A DNA stretch of 13,561 bases from JBKEDH01 sp047975295 (lineage in GTDB: Bacteria > Bacteroidota > Bacteroidia > Flavobacteriales > Flavobacteriaceae). The DNA is taken from positions 1-13,561 of the forward strand of contig JBKEDH010000187.1 of assembly GCA_047975295.1 (NCBI GenBank), in the 5' to 3' direction. Within the stretch, counting starts at the first letter, position 1; every line of letters begins with the position of its first letter. Both the position numbers and the translations under genes were made by a program. Below are positions 7,375 to 13,561 of this stretch, piece after piece. The notes beneath the pieces were generated by a model. It was given only the letters and a program-made list of their open reading frames with translations. It had not been told where the DNA came from and did not search any database.

Positions 7375-7755
7375 TTAACTTGCCAAATCGCCAATCCAAT
7401 TTAAGGCTTCATCCCTTTTTCTAAATATTTCGGCATACCAATCTTTGGTTTTACTTATATTAAGTACCATTTCTGCCGCCATCTCGGATCCCACGGTATT
7501 TACAACTACCGCCACCACCTTTATCTCCTTTAAACTCACAATATTTTTTTGGGCTTCGAACGTGTAACTATAAGAATTGCACTTGTTTACCAATAAACAA
7601 ATGGGTGCTTTAAAGTTAGACAGCAAAAAATCGTGAAATTCGCCAACGGCAGGCATATCCATTTCAACGCCCTCATCGACTATCACTTCGGCAAGATTGT
7701 CTTTAAGTACAACAATCTTTCCAAAGGAAAGAGTATAACAATTAGTTTGTTTCAT
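7375..7755 (-). CDS. conserved-looking protein of unknown function, possibly STAS/SpoIIAA-like
   Basis: I do not recognise a named family with certainty. The 126-residue product is soluble and has no signal peptide. Predicted secondary structure alternates strands and helices: strands near residues 8-18 and 20-28, a helix at about 36-46, a hydrophobic strand at 51-57 (APICLLVNK), another at 79-86 (IKVVAVVVN), and a C-terminal helix ending in EALNWIGD. This order, and the final helix motif, resemble small STAS-like or SpoIIAA-like proteins common in Flavobacteriia and usually annotated hypothetical (perhaps the DUF7793 family; from memory, unverified). It is convergent with coaD and upstream of nothing on its own strand here. 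No exact -7 element was found upstream. Codon use is unremarkable. Confidence 0.7.
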   Translation of the reverse strand: MKQTNCYTLSFGKIVVLKDNLAEVIVDEGVEMDMPAVGEFHDFLLSNFKAPICLLVNKCNSYSYTFEAQKNIVSLKEIKVVAVVVNTVGSEMAAEMVLNISKTKDWYAEIFRKRDEALNWIGDLAS

Positions 7756-7874
7756 AATTTATACATTTAATAGGTTAAATTTGAGGGAGGGAACTTAAAT
7801 ATAATGTCGGATTAACTGTGTAAAGTTAAAAAAACTCGATAAATAGCGATAACCCAATATAGAAATTTATATGC

Positions 7875-8456
7875 TTATACCAGTAATTTTATATTTGCAT
7901 ACGAATTTTCGAGGGCTTTTTGGGTTTCGTTCACACCCAACCACTCTACTTTGGTAATACCTTCTTCTTCTTGTGCGTATAAACTTCCCAAAAAACCAGT
8001 TTTCATTTCAAACCAATAGGTTATTTTAATCTTATACCTACCATTGCGCTTAAAAATATGGTAAGTTGTTTGTAAAGGTTTTGTTATTCTTAAATCTTTA
8101 ACGCCTGTTTCTTCCATAACTTCCCTTATAGCAGTATCTTCTATGCTTTCCTTACCTTCTACCTTACCTTTTGGCAAATCCCATTTATTATTCCTGTAAA
8201 TAAACAATATTTTATTTTCCATATTGTAAACCTTACCACCACCAGCTATAACATTGGGAAGCTTTTTCAAGAATTTTTTAAGCAGTTTATCGGGATTATG
8301 GTGAATTAATCTAATTTCACTTAAATCTGTTGTATTGAGTTCTTTTATTACCTTGGCAATTTTAATATGATCCAACAGGTAGTTTTTAAAATAGGTTTCT
8401 TGTTCTACTACATTTGTTAAAACCAAAGGCTTGTCTCCTACAAAAATTTTAAACAT
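7875..8456 (-). CDS. Nudix hydrolase with N-terminal extension
   Basis: This 193-residue protein has a perfect Nudix box, Gx5Ex7REUxEExGU, at residues 97-119 (G97, E103, R111, E112, E115, E116, G118). The glutamates bind the divalent metal used to hydrolyse a nucleoside diphosphate linked to another moiety. The Nudix fold covers about residues 70-193. Before it lies a segment of about 65 residues with no motif I recognise, rich in helix-forming residues and lysine. The substrate cannot be read from the sequence. The gene is divergent from pyrE across a 182-base spacer, a neighbourhood that fits nucleotide metabolism but does not prove it. A gap of 119 bases, holding no recognisable signal, separates it from the next gene on the strand. 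The ATG at 8456 is the only good start. Confidence 0.92.
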   Translation of the reverse strand: MFKIFVGDKPLVLTNVVEQETYFKNYLLDHIKIAKVIKELNTTDLSEIRLIHHNPDKLLKKFLKKLPNVIAGGGKVYNMENKILFIYRNNKWDLPKGKVEGKESIEDTAIREVMEETGVKDLRITKPLQTTYHIFKRNGRYKIKITYWFEMKTGFLGSLYAQEEEGITKVEWLGVNETQKALENSYANIKLLV

Positions 8457-8613
8457 GGGATAGATTGATTAGCACTTGTAAAATTATTATTTTTAATTAC
8501 ATAGCTAACATTTATAAAAAAATATTTTTCTTTGCATATCCAGAGCCTGTTTTAAAAGTTCTAACCAAACATTTTTAAACAGCCAACAACACCTAAGGAA
8601 TATTTAGCATAAA

Positions 8614-8639
8614 CTAATTTGTAGAAATCCTAATTTGTA
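8614..8639 (+). repeat. 10-bp direct repeat in front of pyrE, second copy overlapping the start codon
   Basis: CTAATTTGTA occurs at 8614-8623 and again at 8630-8639, a 16-base period. The last base of the second copy is the A of the pyrE ATG. Each copy contains TAATTTG, one base short of the TAnnTTTG promoter element. It could be a regulator site, a pair of weak -7 elements or chance. Confidence 0.5.
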
Positions 8640-9283
8640 TGATTTTCAATAAAAACACCGCCAAAAAAACCGCCGAAGTTTTATTACAGGTTAACGCTAT
8701 AAAACTTAGTCCCAACGAACCTTTTACATGGGCATCTGGCTGGAAATCGCCCATTTATTGCGATAACCGCATCATTTTATCGTTCCCGCCCATTCGTAAT
8801 TATGTTCGCGAAACCATGGCCAAGGAAATCGAAAAACAATACGGAAAACCCGATGCTATTGCCGGTGTAGCCACCGGAGCCATAGGTATTGGTATTTTGG
8901 TCGCCGAATATTTAGGACTACCATTTGTTTATGTTAGGCCCGAAGCTAAAGGCCACGGCCGAAAAAATCAAATTGAAGGTTTTATAGAAAGCGGACAAAA
9001 CGTCGTGGTTATCGAAGATTTAATAAGTACCGGAAAAAGCAGCATTAATGCCGTAAAAGCCCTAAAAGAAGCCAATATCACTGTAAAAGGCATGATTGCC
9101 ATTTTTACATACGGTTTTAATGTTGCCACCGAAAATTTTAAAAAAGAAAACATAAACCTGCATACACTAAGTAACTACGAAAACCTATTGGAGCAAGCTC
9201 TGGAAACCAACTATATTTCGGAAAAAGAATTGCAGACGCTATCGGAATGGAACATAAATCCGGAAAAATGGAATGCTAATTGA
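8639..9283 (+). CDS. pyrE: orotate phosphoribosyltransferase
   Basis: PyrE makes orotidine 5'-monophosphate from orotate and PRPP in pyrimidine synthesis. The 214-residue protein has the type I phosphoribosyltransferase PRPP-binding motif VVVIEDLISTGKSS at 122-135, the flexible catalytic loop KGHGRKNQIEG at 104-114, and the orotate-side GWKSPIYCDNR at 34-44. Length and order fit the bacterial enzyme. The ATG at 8639 is preferred because it gives the usual MIFNKNTAKKTAEVLL start. No exact TAnnTTTG lies upstream; the nearest candidates are a TTTCTTTG at 8527-8534 and the duplicated CTAATTTGTA just before the start. An SRPBCC gene follows 40 bases later and is probably cotranscribed. Confidence 0.97.
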   Translation: MIFNKNTAKKTAEVLLQVNAIKLSPNEPFTWASGWKSPIYCDNRIILSFPPIRNYVRETMAKEIEKQYGKPDAIAGVATGAIGIGILVAEYLGLPFVYVRPEAKGHGRKNQIEGFIESGQNVVVIEDLISTGKSSINAVKALKEANITVKGMIAIFTYGFNVATENFKKENINLHTLSNYENLLEQALETNYISEKELQTLSEWNINPEKWNAN

Positions 9284-9323
9284 TATATAATTAATCTTAA
9301 ACAAAAAATCCAGAAATAAATAT

Positions 9324-9719
9324 ATGACATTAGAATCTCCAAAAGTAAACGTTGAAAAATCTCCGGAACATGTTTTTAACTTCCTTACCGATATTAAAAA
9401 CTTCAAGTCCTTAATGCCCGAAAACCTAAGCAAATTTGAAGTTATAGACAAAAACACCTTTTTGTTTGAACTAAAAGGCATGCCGGAAATAACCTTAGAA
9501 AAGAAAGAAATTGTACCTCCTAACAAAATTATTTTTGGTGCTGCAGGCGGAAAAATAGATTTTTCGCTAACTGCCGAAATTACAGAAAAAAACAGTGCTT
9601 CAAGCGATGTACAATTAACTTTTAATGGCGACTTTAACCCTATGATGGCCATGATGATAAAAGGTCCGATAAAGAAATTTATAGAAACACTTTCGCAAGG
9701 TATTCCAAAAGCTATTTAG
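9324..9719 (+). CDS. SRPBCC (START-like) family protein of unknown ligand
   Basis: The 131-residue protein fits the SRPBCC/START-like helix-grip fold, which binds hydrophobic ligands. The evidence is the N-terminal strand followed by a helix SPEHVFNFLTDIKNFKSLMP (about residues 13-32), a run of beta strands in the middle (FLFELKGM, ITLEKKEIV, KIIFGAAGG, VQLTFNGDF), and a long C-terminal helix (about 110-128). There is no signal peptide or membrane segment. It sits directly behind pyrE, a pairing I recall from flavobacterial genomes, and converges on birA with 19 bases between the stops. No biochemical role is known to me. A role linked to pyrimidine synthesis would rest only on position. Confidence 0.85.
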   Translation: MTLESPKVNVEKSPEHVFNFLTDIKNFKSLMPENLSKFEVIDKNTFLFELKGMPEITLEKKEIVPPNKIIFGAAGGKIDFSLTAEITEKNSASSDVQLTFNGDFNPMMAMMIKGPIKKFIETLSQGIPKAI

Positions 9720-9738
9720 ACATTTTAAATTAGCAAAC

Positions 9739-10470
9739 TTAATACAAAAGTGTTATTTCTTTTATGGTATATTCTTTAAGAACATCGTCTTCTAATAAAA
9801 TTTGAAGATTACCGGAGTCACATACATTATTTATAAAACCAGAAAAAACACGGCCTTCGGCATCTTGAAATGTCGAAGGTTTATTTTTTCTAAACAAATA
9901 AGCATCGTACTCTTCTTTTAGTTCGGCATATTGTCCAGCTATCAACATATCAAAATAATGTCTTAGATGACTTAAAATTATGGTAATTATTTCATCTAAA
10001 TTATAAACAACACCCGTTATAATTTTTAACGACGATGCCTTTGGCAGGTTTTTAAATTCGGTTTGGTTTACATTTAGTCCAATACCAATAATAGAGCTAT
10101 TCATTTTGTTCTGCCTTACAGCATTTTCGATTAAAATTCCACATACCTTACTGTTTTCTGACAAAATGTCGTTTGGCCATTTTACCGACAACTTGGGTAT
10201 CGAAAAAAATCTTAGTGTACGCAAAAGCGTCAAAGAAACCACTATACTAATATAAAAAGGATGTTCTATTTGAAACCCCGAAGTATCTTTATAGACACTA
10301 AACGTTAGGTTTTTTGCGGGTTGAGAGCACCACTCTGTTGCCATTTGCCCACGACCCTGAGTTTGGTTTTCGGTTACAACAACCGTATAATCGTCAAGTT
10401 CTTTTTTAGCACAAAGCGCCCTTAGATAACTATTGGTAGAGCCGATGGCACTAAGTTTGATTATGGACAT
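9739..10470 (-). CDS. birA: biotin--[acetyl-CoA-carboxylase] ligase
   Basis: This ligase activates biotin to biotinyl-5'-AMP and attaches it to the lysine of the biotin carboxyl carrier protein. The 243-residue protein has the adenylate-binding loop QGRGQMATEW at 38-47, the KWPNDI motif at 97-102, KVCGILIEN at 108-116 and GIGLNVN at 129-135. A small C-terminal domain follows (about 197-243). There is no N-terminal helix-turn-helix, so it is a group I, enzyme-only BirA that cannot act as the biotin operon repressor. It is convergent with the SRPBCC gene and divergent from rsfS across 93 bases. No exact -7 element was found for it on the minus strand. Confidence 0.95.
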   Translation of the reverse strand: MSIIKLSAIGSTNSYLRALCAKKELDDYTVVVTENQTQGRGQMATEWCSQPAKNLTFSVYKDTSGFQIEHPFYISIVVSLTLLRTLRFFSIPKLSVKWPNDILSENSKVCGILIENAVRQNKMNSSIIGIGLNVNQTEFKNLPKASSLKIITGVVYNLDEIITIILSHLRHYFDMLIAGQYAELKEEYDAYLFRKNKPSTFQDAEGRVFSGFINNVCDSGNLQILLEDDVLKEYTIKEITLLY

Positions 10471-10535
10471 ATAAACGTTATTGTTATCAACTTAAATCTT
10501 AACCGTTTTAAGAGCTCAAAGAAGCAAAAAAATAA

Positions 10536-10543
10536 TAACTTTG
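10536..10543 (+). promoter_or_regulatory. predicted -7 promoter element of rsfS-ftsH
   Basis: TAACTTTG matches TAnnTTTG exactly and ends 20 bases before the rsfS ATG at 10564. A clear -33 TTG at the usual distance is absent. It would drive both rsfS and ftsH. Confidence 0.5.
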
Positions 10544-10563
10544 CAAAAATTATAAAACAATTA

Positions 10564-10935
10564 ATGGTAAAAACACACACAAATGCAGACCAATTGATAT
10601 CGACAATTATAAGCGGTATTGAAGACGTTAAAGGAAAAGAGATTTCTGTTTTGGATTTAAGGGAAATTGAAAATACGGTTTGCGACTATTTTATAATTTG
10701 CGAGGGGACTTCCAACACACAAGTTTCGGCAATAGTAAATTCAATTCAAAGAAAAGTAAGCAAAACACTTAAAGATAATCCGTGGCATACCGAAGGTTTG
10801 GACAATGCCGAGTGGGTTCTTATAGATTATGTAAATGTTGTTGTACACGTTTTTCAAAAACATATTAGAGAATATTACGACATAGAAAGTTTATGGGGCG
10901 ACGCAAAAACAACTGTTATAGAAACAAATTATTAA
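10564..10935 (+). CDS. rsfS: ribosomal silencing factor RsfS (Iojap/RsfA family)
   Basis: RsfS binds protein L14 of the large ribosomal subunit and blocks joining of the subunits when nutrients are short. The 123-residue protein has the family length and hallmarks: VLDLREIENTVCDYFIICEG (about 29-48), NTQVSAIVNSI, the PWHTEG segment at 73-78, and WVLIDYVNVVVHVFQ followed by REYYDIESLWGDA at about 102-114. It is cytosolic. It is the first gene of a tight pair, with its stop seven bases before the ftsH ATG, and it carries the only promoter candidate for that pair. Confidence 0.95.
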   Translation: MVKTHTNADQLISTIISGIEDVKGKEISVLDLREIENTVCDYFIICEGTSNTQVSAIVNSIQRKVSKTLKDNPWHTEGLDNAEWVLIDYVNVVVHVFQKHIREYYDIESLWGDAKTTVIETNY

Positions 10936-10942
10936 GAAAATA

Positions 10943-12922
10943 ATGGCAGACAATCAGAAAAATATAAAAGACAACAAACCTAAATTCAGTCCATATTGGA
11001 TTTACGGTATCATTATAGCCCTGTTTATAGGGTTTCAGTTATTTGGTAATTCCGGTCAAGACTCAGGAAAAGATATAACCGAAGACGACTTTTTTAAATT
11101 TGTTAAAGATGGAGATGTTGCTGAGGTAGAAGTTATTAAAAATACCGGTGTTGTTAAAGTCTATCTAACTCCCGAAGCACAAGAAAACGAAATCCATAAA
11201 AAGTCGAGACCTACTTCGCTATTTCCAACAACATCAAAATTACCCAATTATGCCTTCGAATATGGTTCTTTAGAAAACTTCCAAAATAAGTTAGATGAAA
11301 TAACGAGCACGTTGGATGACAAACATAAACCTATTAAAAAATACCATACCGATAACGAAAATTGGACCAATCTTTTAATGGGGCTTTTACCGTTTATATT
11401 ACTAATTGGGGTATGGATTTACATTATGCGCCGCATGTCTAGTGGTGCCGGTGGTGGTCCGGGAGGGCAAATCTTCAATATTGGAAAATCGAGAGCCAAG
11501 CTTTTCGACCAGAATACAGATGTAAAAACGTCGTTTAAAGATGTGGCTGGATTAGAAGGAGCCAAAGAAGAAGTACAAGAGATTGTCGATTTTCTTAAAT
11601 TCCCGGAAAAATATACTAAATTAGGAGGAAAAATACCTAAAGGCGCCCTACTTGTCGGTCCTCCGGGAACTGGTAAGACCTTATTGGCAAAAGCCGTTGC
11701 CGGAGAAGCCAAAGTACCATTTTTTTCTTTATCGGGATCCGATTTTGTAGAAATGTTTGTTGGTGTTGGCGCATCTCGCGTTAGGGATTTATTTAAGCAA
11801 GCCAAGGAAAAATCACCTTCTATTATTTTTATAGACGAAATTGATGCCATTGGTCGTGCCAGAGGAAAAAATGCCATGTCGGGTAGTAACGACGAGCGCG
11901 AAAACACGCTTAATCAGCTACTTACCGAAATGGACGGTTTTGGTACAAACACCAACGTTATTGTAATGGCTGCTACCAACCGTGCCGATATTTTAGATAA
12001 GGCCTTAATGCGTGCCGGACGTTTTGACAGACAAATTTTTGTCGATTTACCCGATGTAAGAGAGCGCAAAGAGATTTTCGAAGTACATTTAAGACCACTT
12101 AAAAAATCGAAAGATTTAGATTTGGATTTCCTTTCCAAACAAACACCCGGATTTTCTGGAGCCGATATTGCCAATGTATGTAACGAAGCTGCCTTAATTG
12201 CTGCTAGAAATGGTAAAGATGCAGTCGATAAACAAGATTTTTTGGATGCTGTCGACAGGATTATTGGCGGTCTAGAAAAGAAAAACAAAATAATAACACC
12301 AGGCGAAAAGAAAGCCGTAGCATTCCACGAAGCCGGCCATGCTACCGTAAGCTGGATGCTGGAACACGCTGCACCATTGGTAAAAGTCACCATTGTACCT
12401 CGAGGGCGTTCACTTGGCGCAGCTTGGTACCTGCCCGAAGAACGTTTAATTGTCCGTCCCGAACAAATGTTGGATGAAATGTGTGCCGCTTTGGGTGGTC
12501 GTGCTGCCGAACAGGTTATATTTAACAAAATATCGACCGGAGCATTAAGCGATTTAGAAAAAGTAACCAAACAAGCCCGAGCTATGGTTACCATTTACGG
12601 CCTAAGCGATAAAATTGGAAACCTGACCTATTACGACTCATCAGGACAAAGCGATTATGGTTTTTCGAAACCATATAGCGAACAAACAGCAGAACTTATT
12701 GATAAGGAAATTTCCGATATTATCGAAAAACAATACAAACGTGCTGTAAAACTGCTTGAAGAAAACAAAGACAAACTAACCGAACTTGCCGAAGTACTAT
12801 TAGAAAAAGAAGTTATCTTTAAAGATAATCTTGAAAAAATATTTGGTGAAAGAAAGTTTGAAAAAGAGGAGGTATTAACAAGTTTAAAACCCAATATTAC
12901 AGATAAACAAGAAGAGGAATAA
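10943..12922 (+). CDS. ftsH: ATP-dependent zinc metalloprotease FtsH
   Basis: FtsH is a membrane-anchored hexameric AAA+ protease that extracts and degrades membrane and regulatory proteins. The 659-residue protein has a cytosolic N-terminus, a first membrane helix at about 18-34, a periplasmic domain, and a second helix at about 143-161. A glycine-rich linker leads to the AAA domain with Walker A GPPGTGKT at 239-246 and Walker B IIFIDEID at 294-301. The second region of homology is near 345-365, with TNRADILDKAL and GRFDRQ. The zinc site is HEAGH at 462-466, with D537 (STGALSDLE) as the likely third ligand. The C-terminus ends in an acidic helical tail. All catalytic residues are present. 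It is cotranscribed with rsfS and followed by a strong inverted repeat. No lysine-rich or other unusual insertion is seen. Confidence 0.98.
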   Translation: MADNQKNIKDNKPKFSPYWIYGIIIALFIGFQLFGNSGQDSGKDITEDDFFKFVKDGDVAEVEVIKNTGVVKVYLTPEAQENEIHKKSRPTSLFPTTSKLPNYAFEYGSLENFQNKLDEITSTLDDKHKPIKKYHTDNENWTNLLMGLLPFILLIGVWIYIMRRMSSGAGGGPGGQIFNIGKSRAKLFDQNTDVKTSFKDVAGLEGAKEEVQEIVDFLKFPEKYTKLGGKIPKGALLVGPPGTGKTLLAKAVAGEAKVPFFSLSGSDFVEMFVGVGASRVRDLFKQAKEKSPSIIFIDEIDAIGRARGKNAMSGSNDERENTLNQLLTEMDGFGTNTNVIVMAATNRADILDKALMRAGRFDRQIFVDLPDVRERKEIFEVHLRPLKKSKDLDLDFLSKQTPGFSGADIANVCNEAALIAARNGKDAVDKQDFLDAVDRIIGGLEKKNKIITPGEKKAVAFHEAGHATVSWMLEHAAPLVKVTIVPRGRSLGAAWYLPEERLIVRPEQMLDEMCAALGGRAAEQVIFNKISTGALSDLEKVTKQARAMVTIYGLSDKIGNLTYYDSSGQSDYGFSKPYSEQTAELIDKEISDIIEKQYKRAVKLLEENKDKLTELAEVLLEKEVIFKDNLEKIFGERKFEKEEVLTSLKPNITDKQEEE

Positions 12923-12954
12923 CCATTTTCCATAAATTTTGTTAAGCTTTTAGT

Positions 12955-12996
12955 AAAAATCTTAAATTAACGGCACCGTTAATTTAAGATTTTTTA
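12955..12996 (+). terminator. intrinsic terminator after ftsH
   Basis: A perfect 19-bp inverted repeat has arms at 12955-12973 and 12976-12994 around the two-base centre CA. The apex is GC-rich (CGGCACCG) and the outer stem is AT-rich. It is followed by a T run (12990-12995, shared with the right arm). It starts 33 bases after the ftsH stop, which fits a rho-independent terminator. The A run opposite makes it potentially active in both directions. Confidence 0.8.
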
Positions 12997-13002
12997 TCTT
13001 TG
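12995..13002 (+). promoter_or_regulatory. predicted -7 promoter element of the LUD gene
   Basis: TATCTTTG matches TAnnTTTG exactly and begins in the last T of the terminator T run. Its -33 region would fall inside the right arm of the inverted repeat, where no clear TTG is seen. The implied leader to the ATG at 13050 is about 40 bases. Confidence 0.5.
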
Positions 13003-13049
13003 ATGTAAAATGGGTTCTATTAAAGGAACAGAATTAATAGCGTTTATTA

Positions 13050-13561
13050 ATGAGTCTTTTTAAAAAAATTTTTGGTTTAAAGACTGATAATTCTAAAGAA
13101 GGATTAAAACAACAGGATAATAGGGGCAAATATATGCCTGAGGAAAAGCCTCCCCTAGACGAAATGTTTATGATAAACTTTAAGCAAAACGGGGGGAAGT
13201 TCTTGTATTGCGAAAATTTGAACGAAGTTTATCAAAACTTAAATAACATTTTTGAGGAAAATAACTGGACCAACGAAAAAGCTTTAATTCTTGACAACAA
13301 CCTATATGACAAGTTTAAAAGTGTTAATATTAATAGAACAACCAAAGAAAGTGAGGCCATTTTTTTATTAACCACCTGCGAAAAATTAATTTCCAACGAC
13401 GTTTCTTTACTCATTTCGTCAAAACAAATTTTAGAGAAAAAACTGCACGATTTACCAAAAAACCTTATCGTTTTTGCAACTACCAGCCAAATAGTAGATT
13501 CTATTACTGAAGGCCTAAGAGGTATTAAAGCCAAGAACAAACAAAAAATACCTACCAATAT
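13050..13561 (+). CDS. LUD-domain (LutC/YkgG-like) protein, 3' end cut by window
   Basis: The frame is open from the ATG at 13050 to the right edge, 170 full codons with no stop. The product starts MSLFKKIFGLKTDN, has a short polar linker, then alternates helices and strands (for example FLYCENLNEVYQNL, KALILDN, DVSLLISS, LIVFATT, and IVDSITEGLRGIK near the edge). This is the pattern of the LUD domain (PF02589), found in LutB/LutC lactate-utilisation proteins and in stand-alone copies in Bacteroidota. Those stand-alone copies commonly sit between ftsH and a phosphatidate cytidylyltransferase gene; the latter would lie beyond the edge. The function of the stand-alone form is unknown to me, and no lutA or lutB genes are present here. 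An in-frame stop (TAG) lies 12 bases upstream, supporting the start. Confidence 0.82.
   Translation, partial: MSLFKKIFGLKTDNSKEGLKQQDNRGKYMPEEKPPLDEMFMINFKQNGGKFLYCENLNEVYQNLNNIFEENNWTNEKALILDNNLYDKFKSVNINRTTKESEAIFLLTTCEKLISNDVSLLISSKQILEKKLHDLPKNLIVFATTSQIVDSITEGLRGIKAKNKQKIPTN

Noticed and set aside
9239..9652. 137-codon minus-strand frame opposite pyrE end and the SRPBCC gene
   Set aside because: It is antisense to two well-supported genes, and its serine-, phenylalanine- and isoleucine-rich composition is typical of the complement of AT-rich coding DNA.
11419..12594. Long minus-strand frames of 162 and 226 codons opposite ftsH
   Set aside because: They lie wholly within ftsH, whose Walker and zinc motifs are intact in the plus strand; the antisense products show no domain.
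13232..13558. 108-codon minus-strand frame at the right edge
   Set aside because: The plus strand of the same region encodes the LUD protein in an unbroken frame from the ATG at 13050, with the expected domain pattern.
1..13561. Mobile element, CRISPR, prophage, defence or biosynthetic cluster
   Set aside because: No transposase, integrase, repeat-spacer pattern, phage gene or cluster enzyme was found; almost every gene is a recognisable housekeeping gene in plausible order.

Overview
The window looks like a chromosomal housekeeping region of a member of the Bacteroidota, most likely the family Flavobacteriaceae. Four things point there. The DNA is AT-rich. Nearly every gene lacks a purine-rich Shine-Dalgarno sequence. 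Several intergenic regions carry the Bacteroidota -7 promoter element TAnnTTTG. The proteins (a Porin_10-type outer-membrane protein, RNase HII, YaaA, RluD, a PASTA protein, Ddl, CoaD, PyrE, BirA, RsfS, FtsH and a LUD protein) match flavobacterial family members as I know them. I cannot name the genus from sequence alone.

Layout, left to right. Positions 1-154 hold an unidentified gene tail or a decayed stretch. A minus-strand putative porin (155-2191) is divergent from rnhB (2313-2912), which converges on minus-strand yaaA (2971-3729). A 393-bp gap (3730-4122) contains only a doubtful 30-codon ORF. A minus-strand pair, rluD and a PASTA-domain membrane protein (4123-5723), is divergent from the plus-strand pair ddl and coaD (5866-7361). 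Two minus-strand genes follow: a 126-aa protein of unknown function (7375-7755) and a Nudix hydrolase with an N-terminal extension (7875-8456). The Nudix gene is divergent from pyrE plus an SRPBCC-fold gene (8639-9719). Minus-strand birA (9739-10470) is divergent from rsfS and ftsH (10564-12922). A LUD-domain gene (13050 onward) is cut by the right edge and is separated from ftsH by a strong perfect inverted repeat.

The genes serve basic metabolism and envelope upkeep: D-Ala-D-Ala synthesis with a peptidoglycan-type PASTA protein, coenzyme A synthesis, pyrimidine synthesis, biotin attachment, RNA repair and modification (RNase HII, RluD, RsfS on ribosomes), membrane proteolysis (FtsH) and oxidative-stress protection (YaaA). 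I see no mobile element, CRISPR array, RNA gene, prophage, or defence or biosynthetic cluster, and no clearly new system. The points most worth a second look are small: a terminator directly abutting a promoter (12955-13002), a possible leaderless rnhB transcript, a direct repeat overlapping the pyrE start codon, two poorly characterised proteins, and a possible frameshifted gene tail at the left edge.
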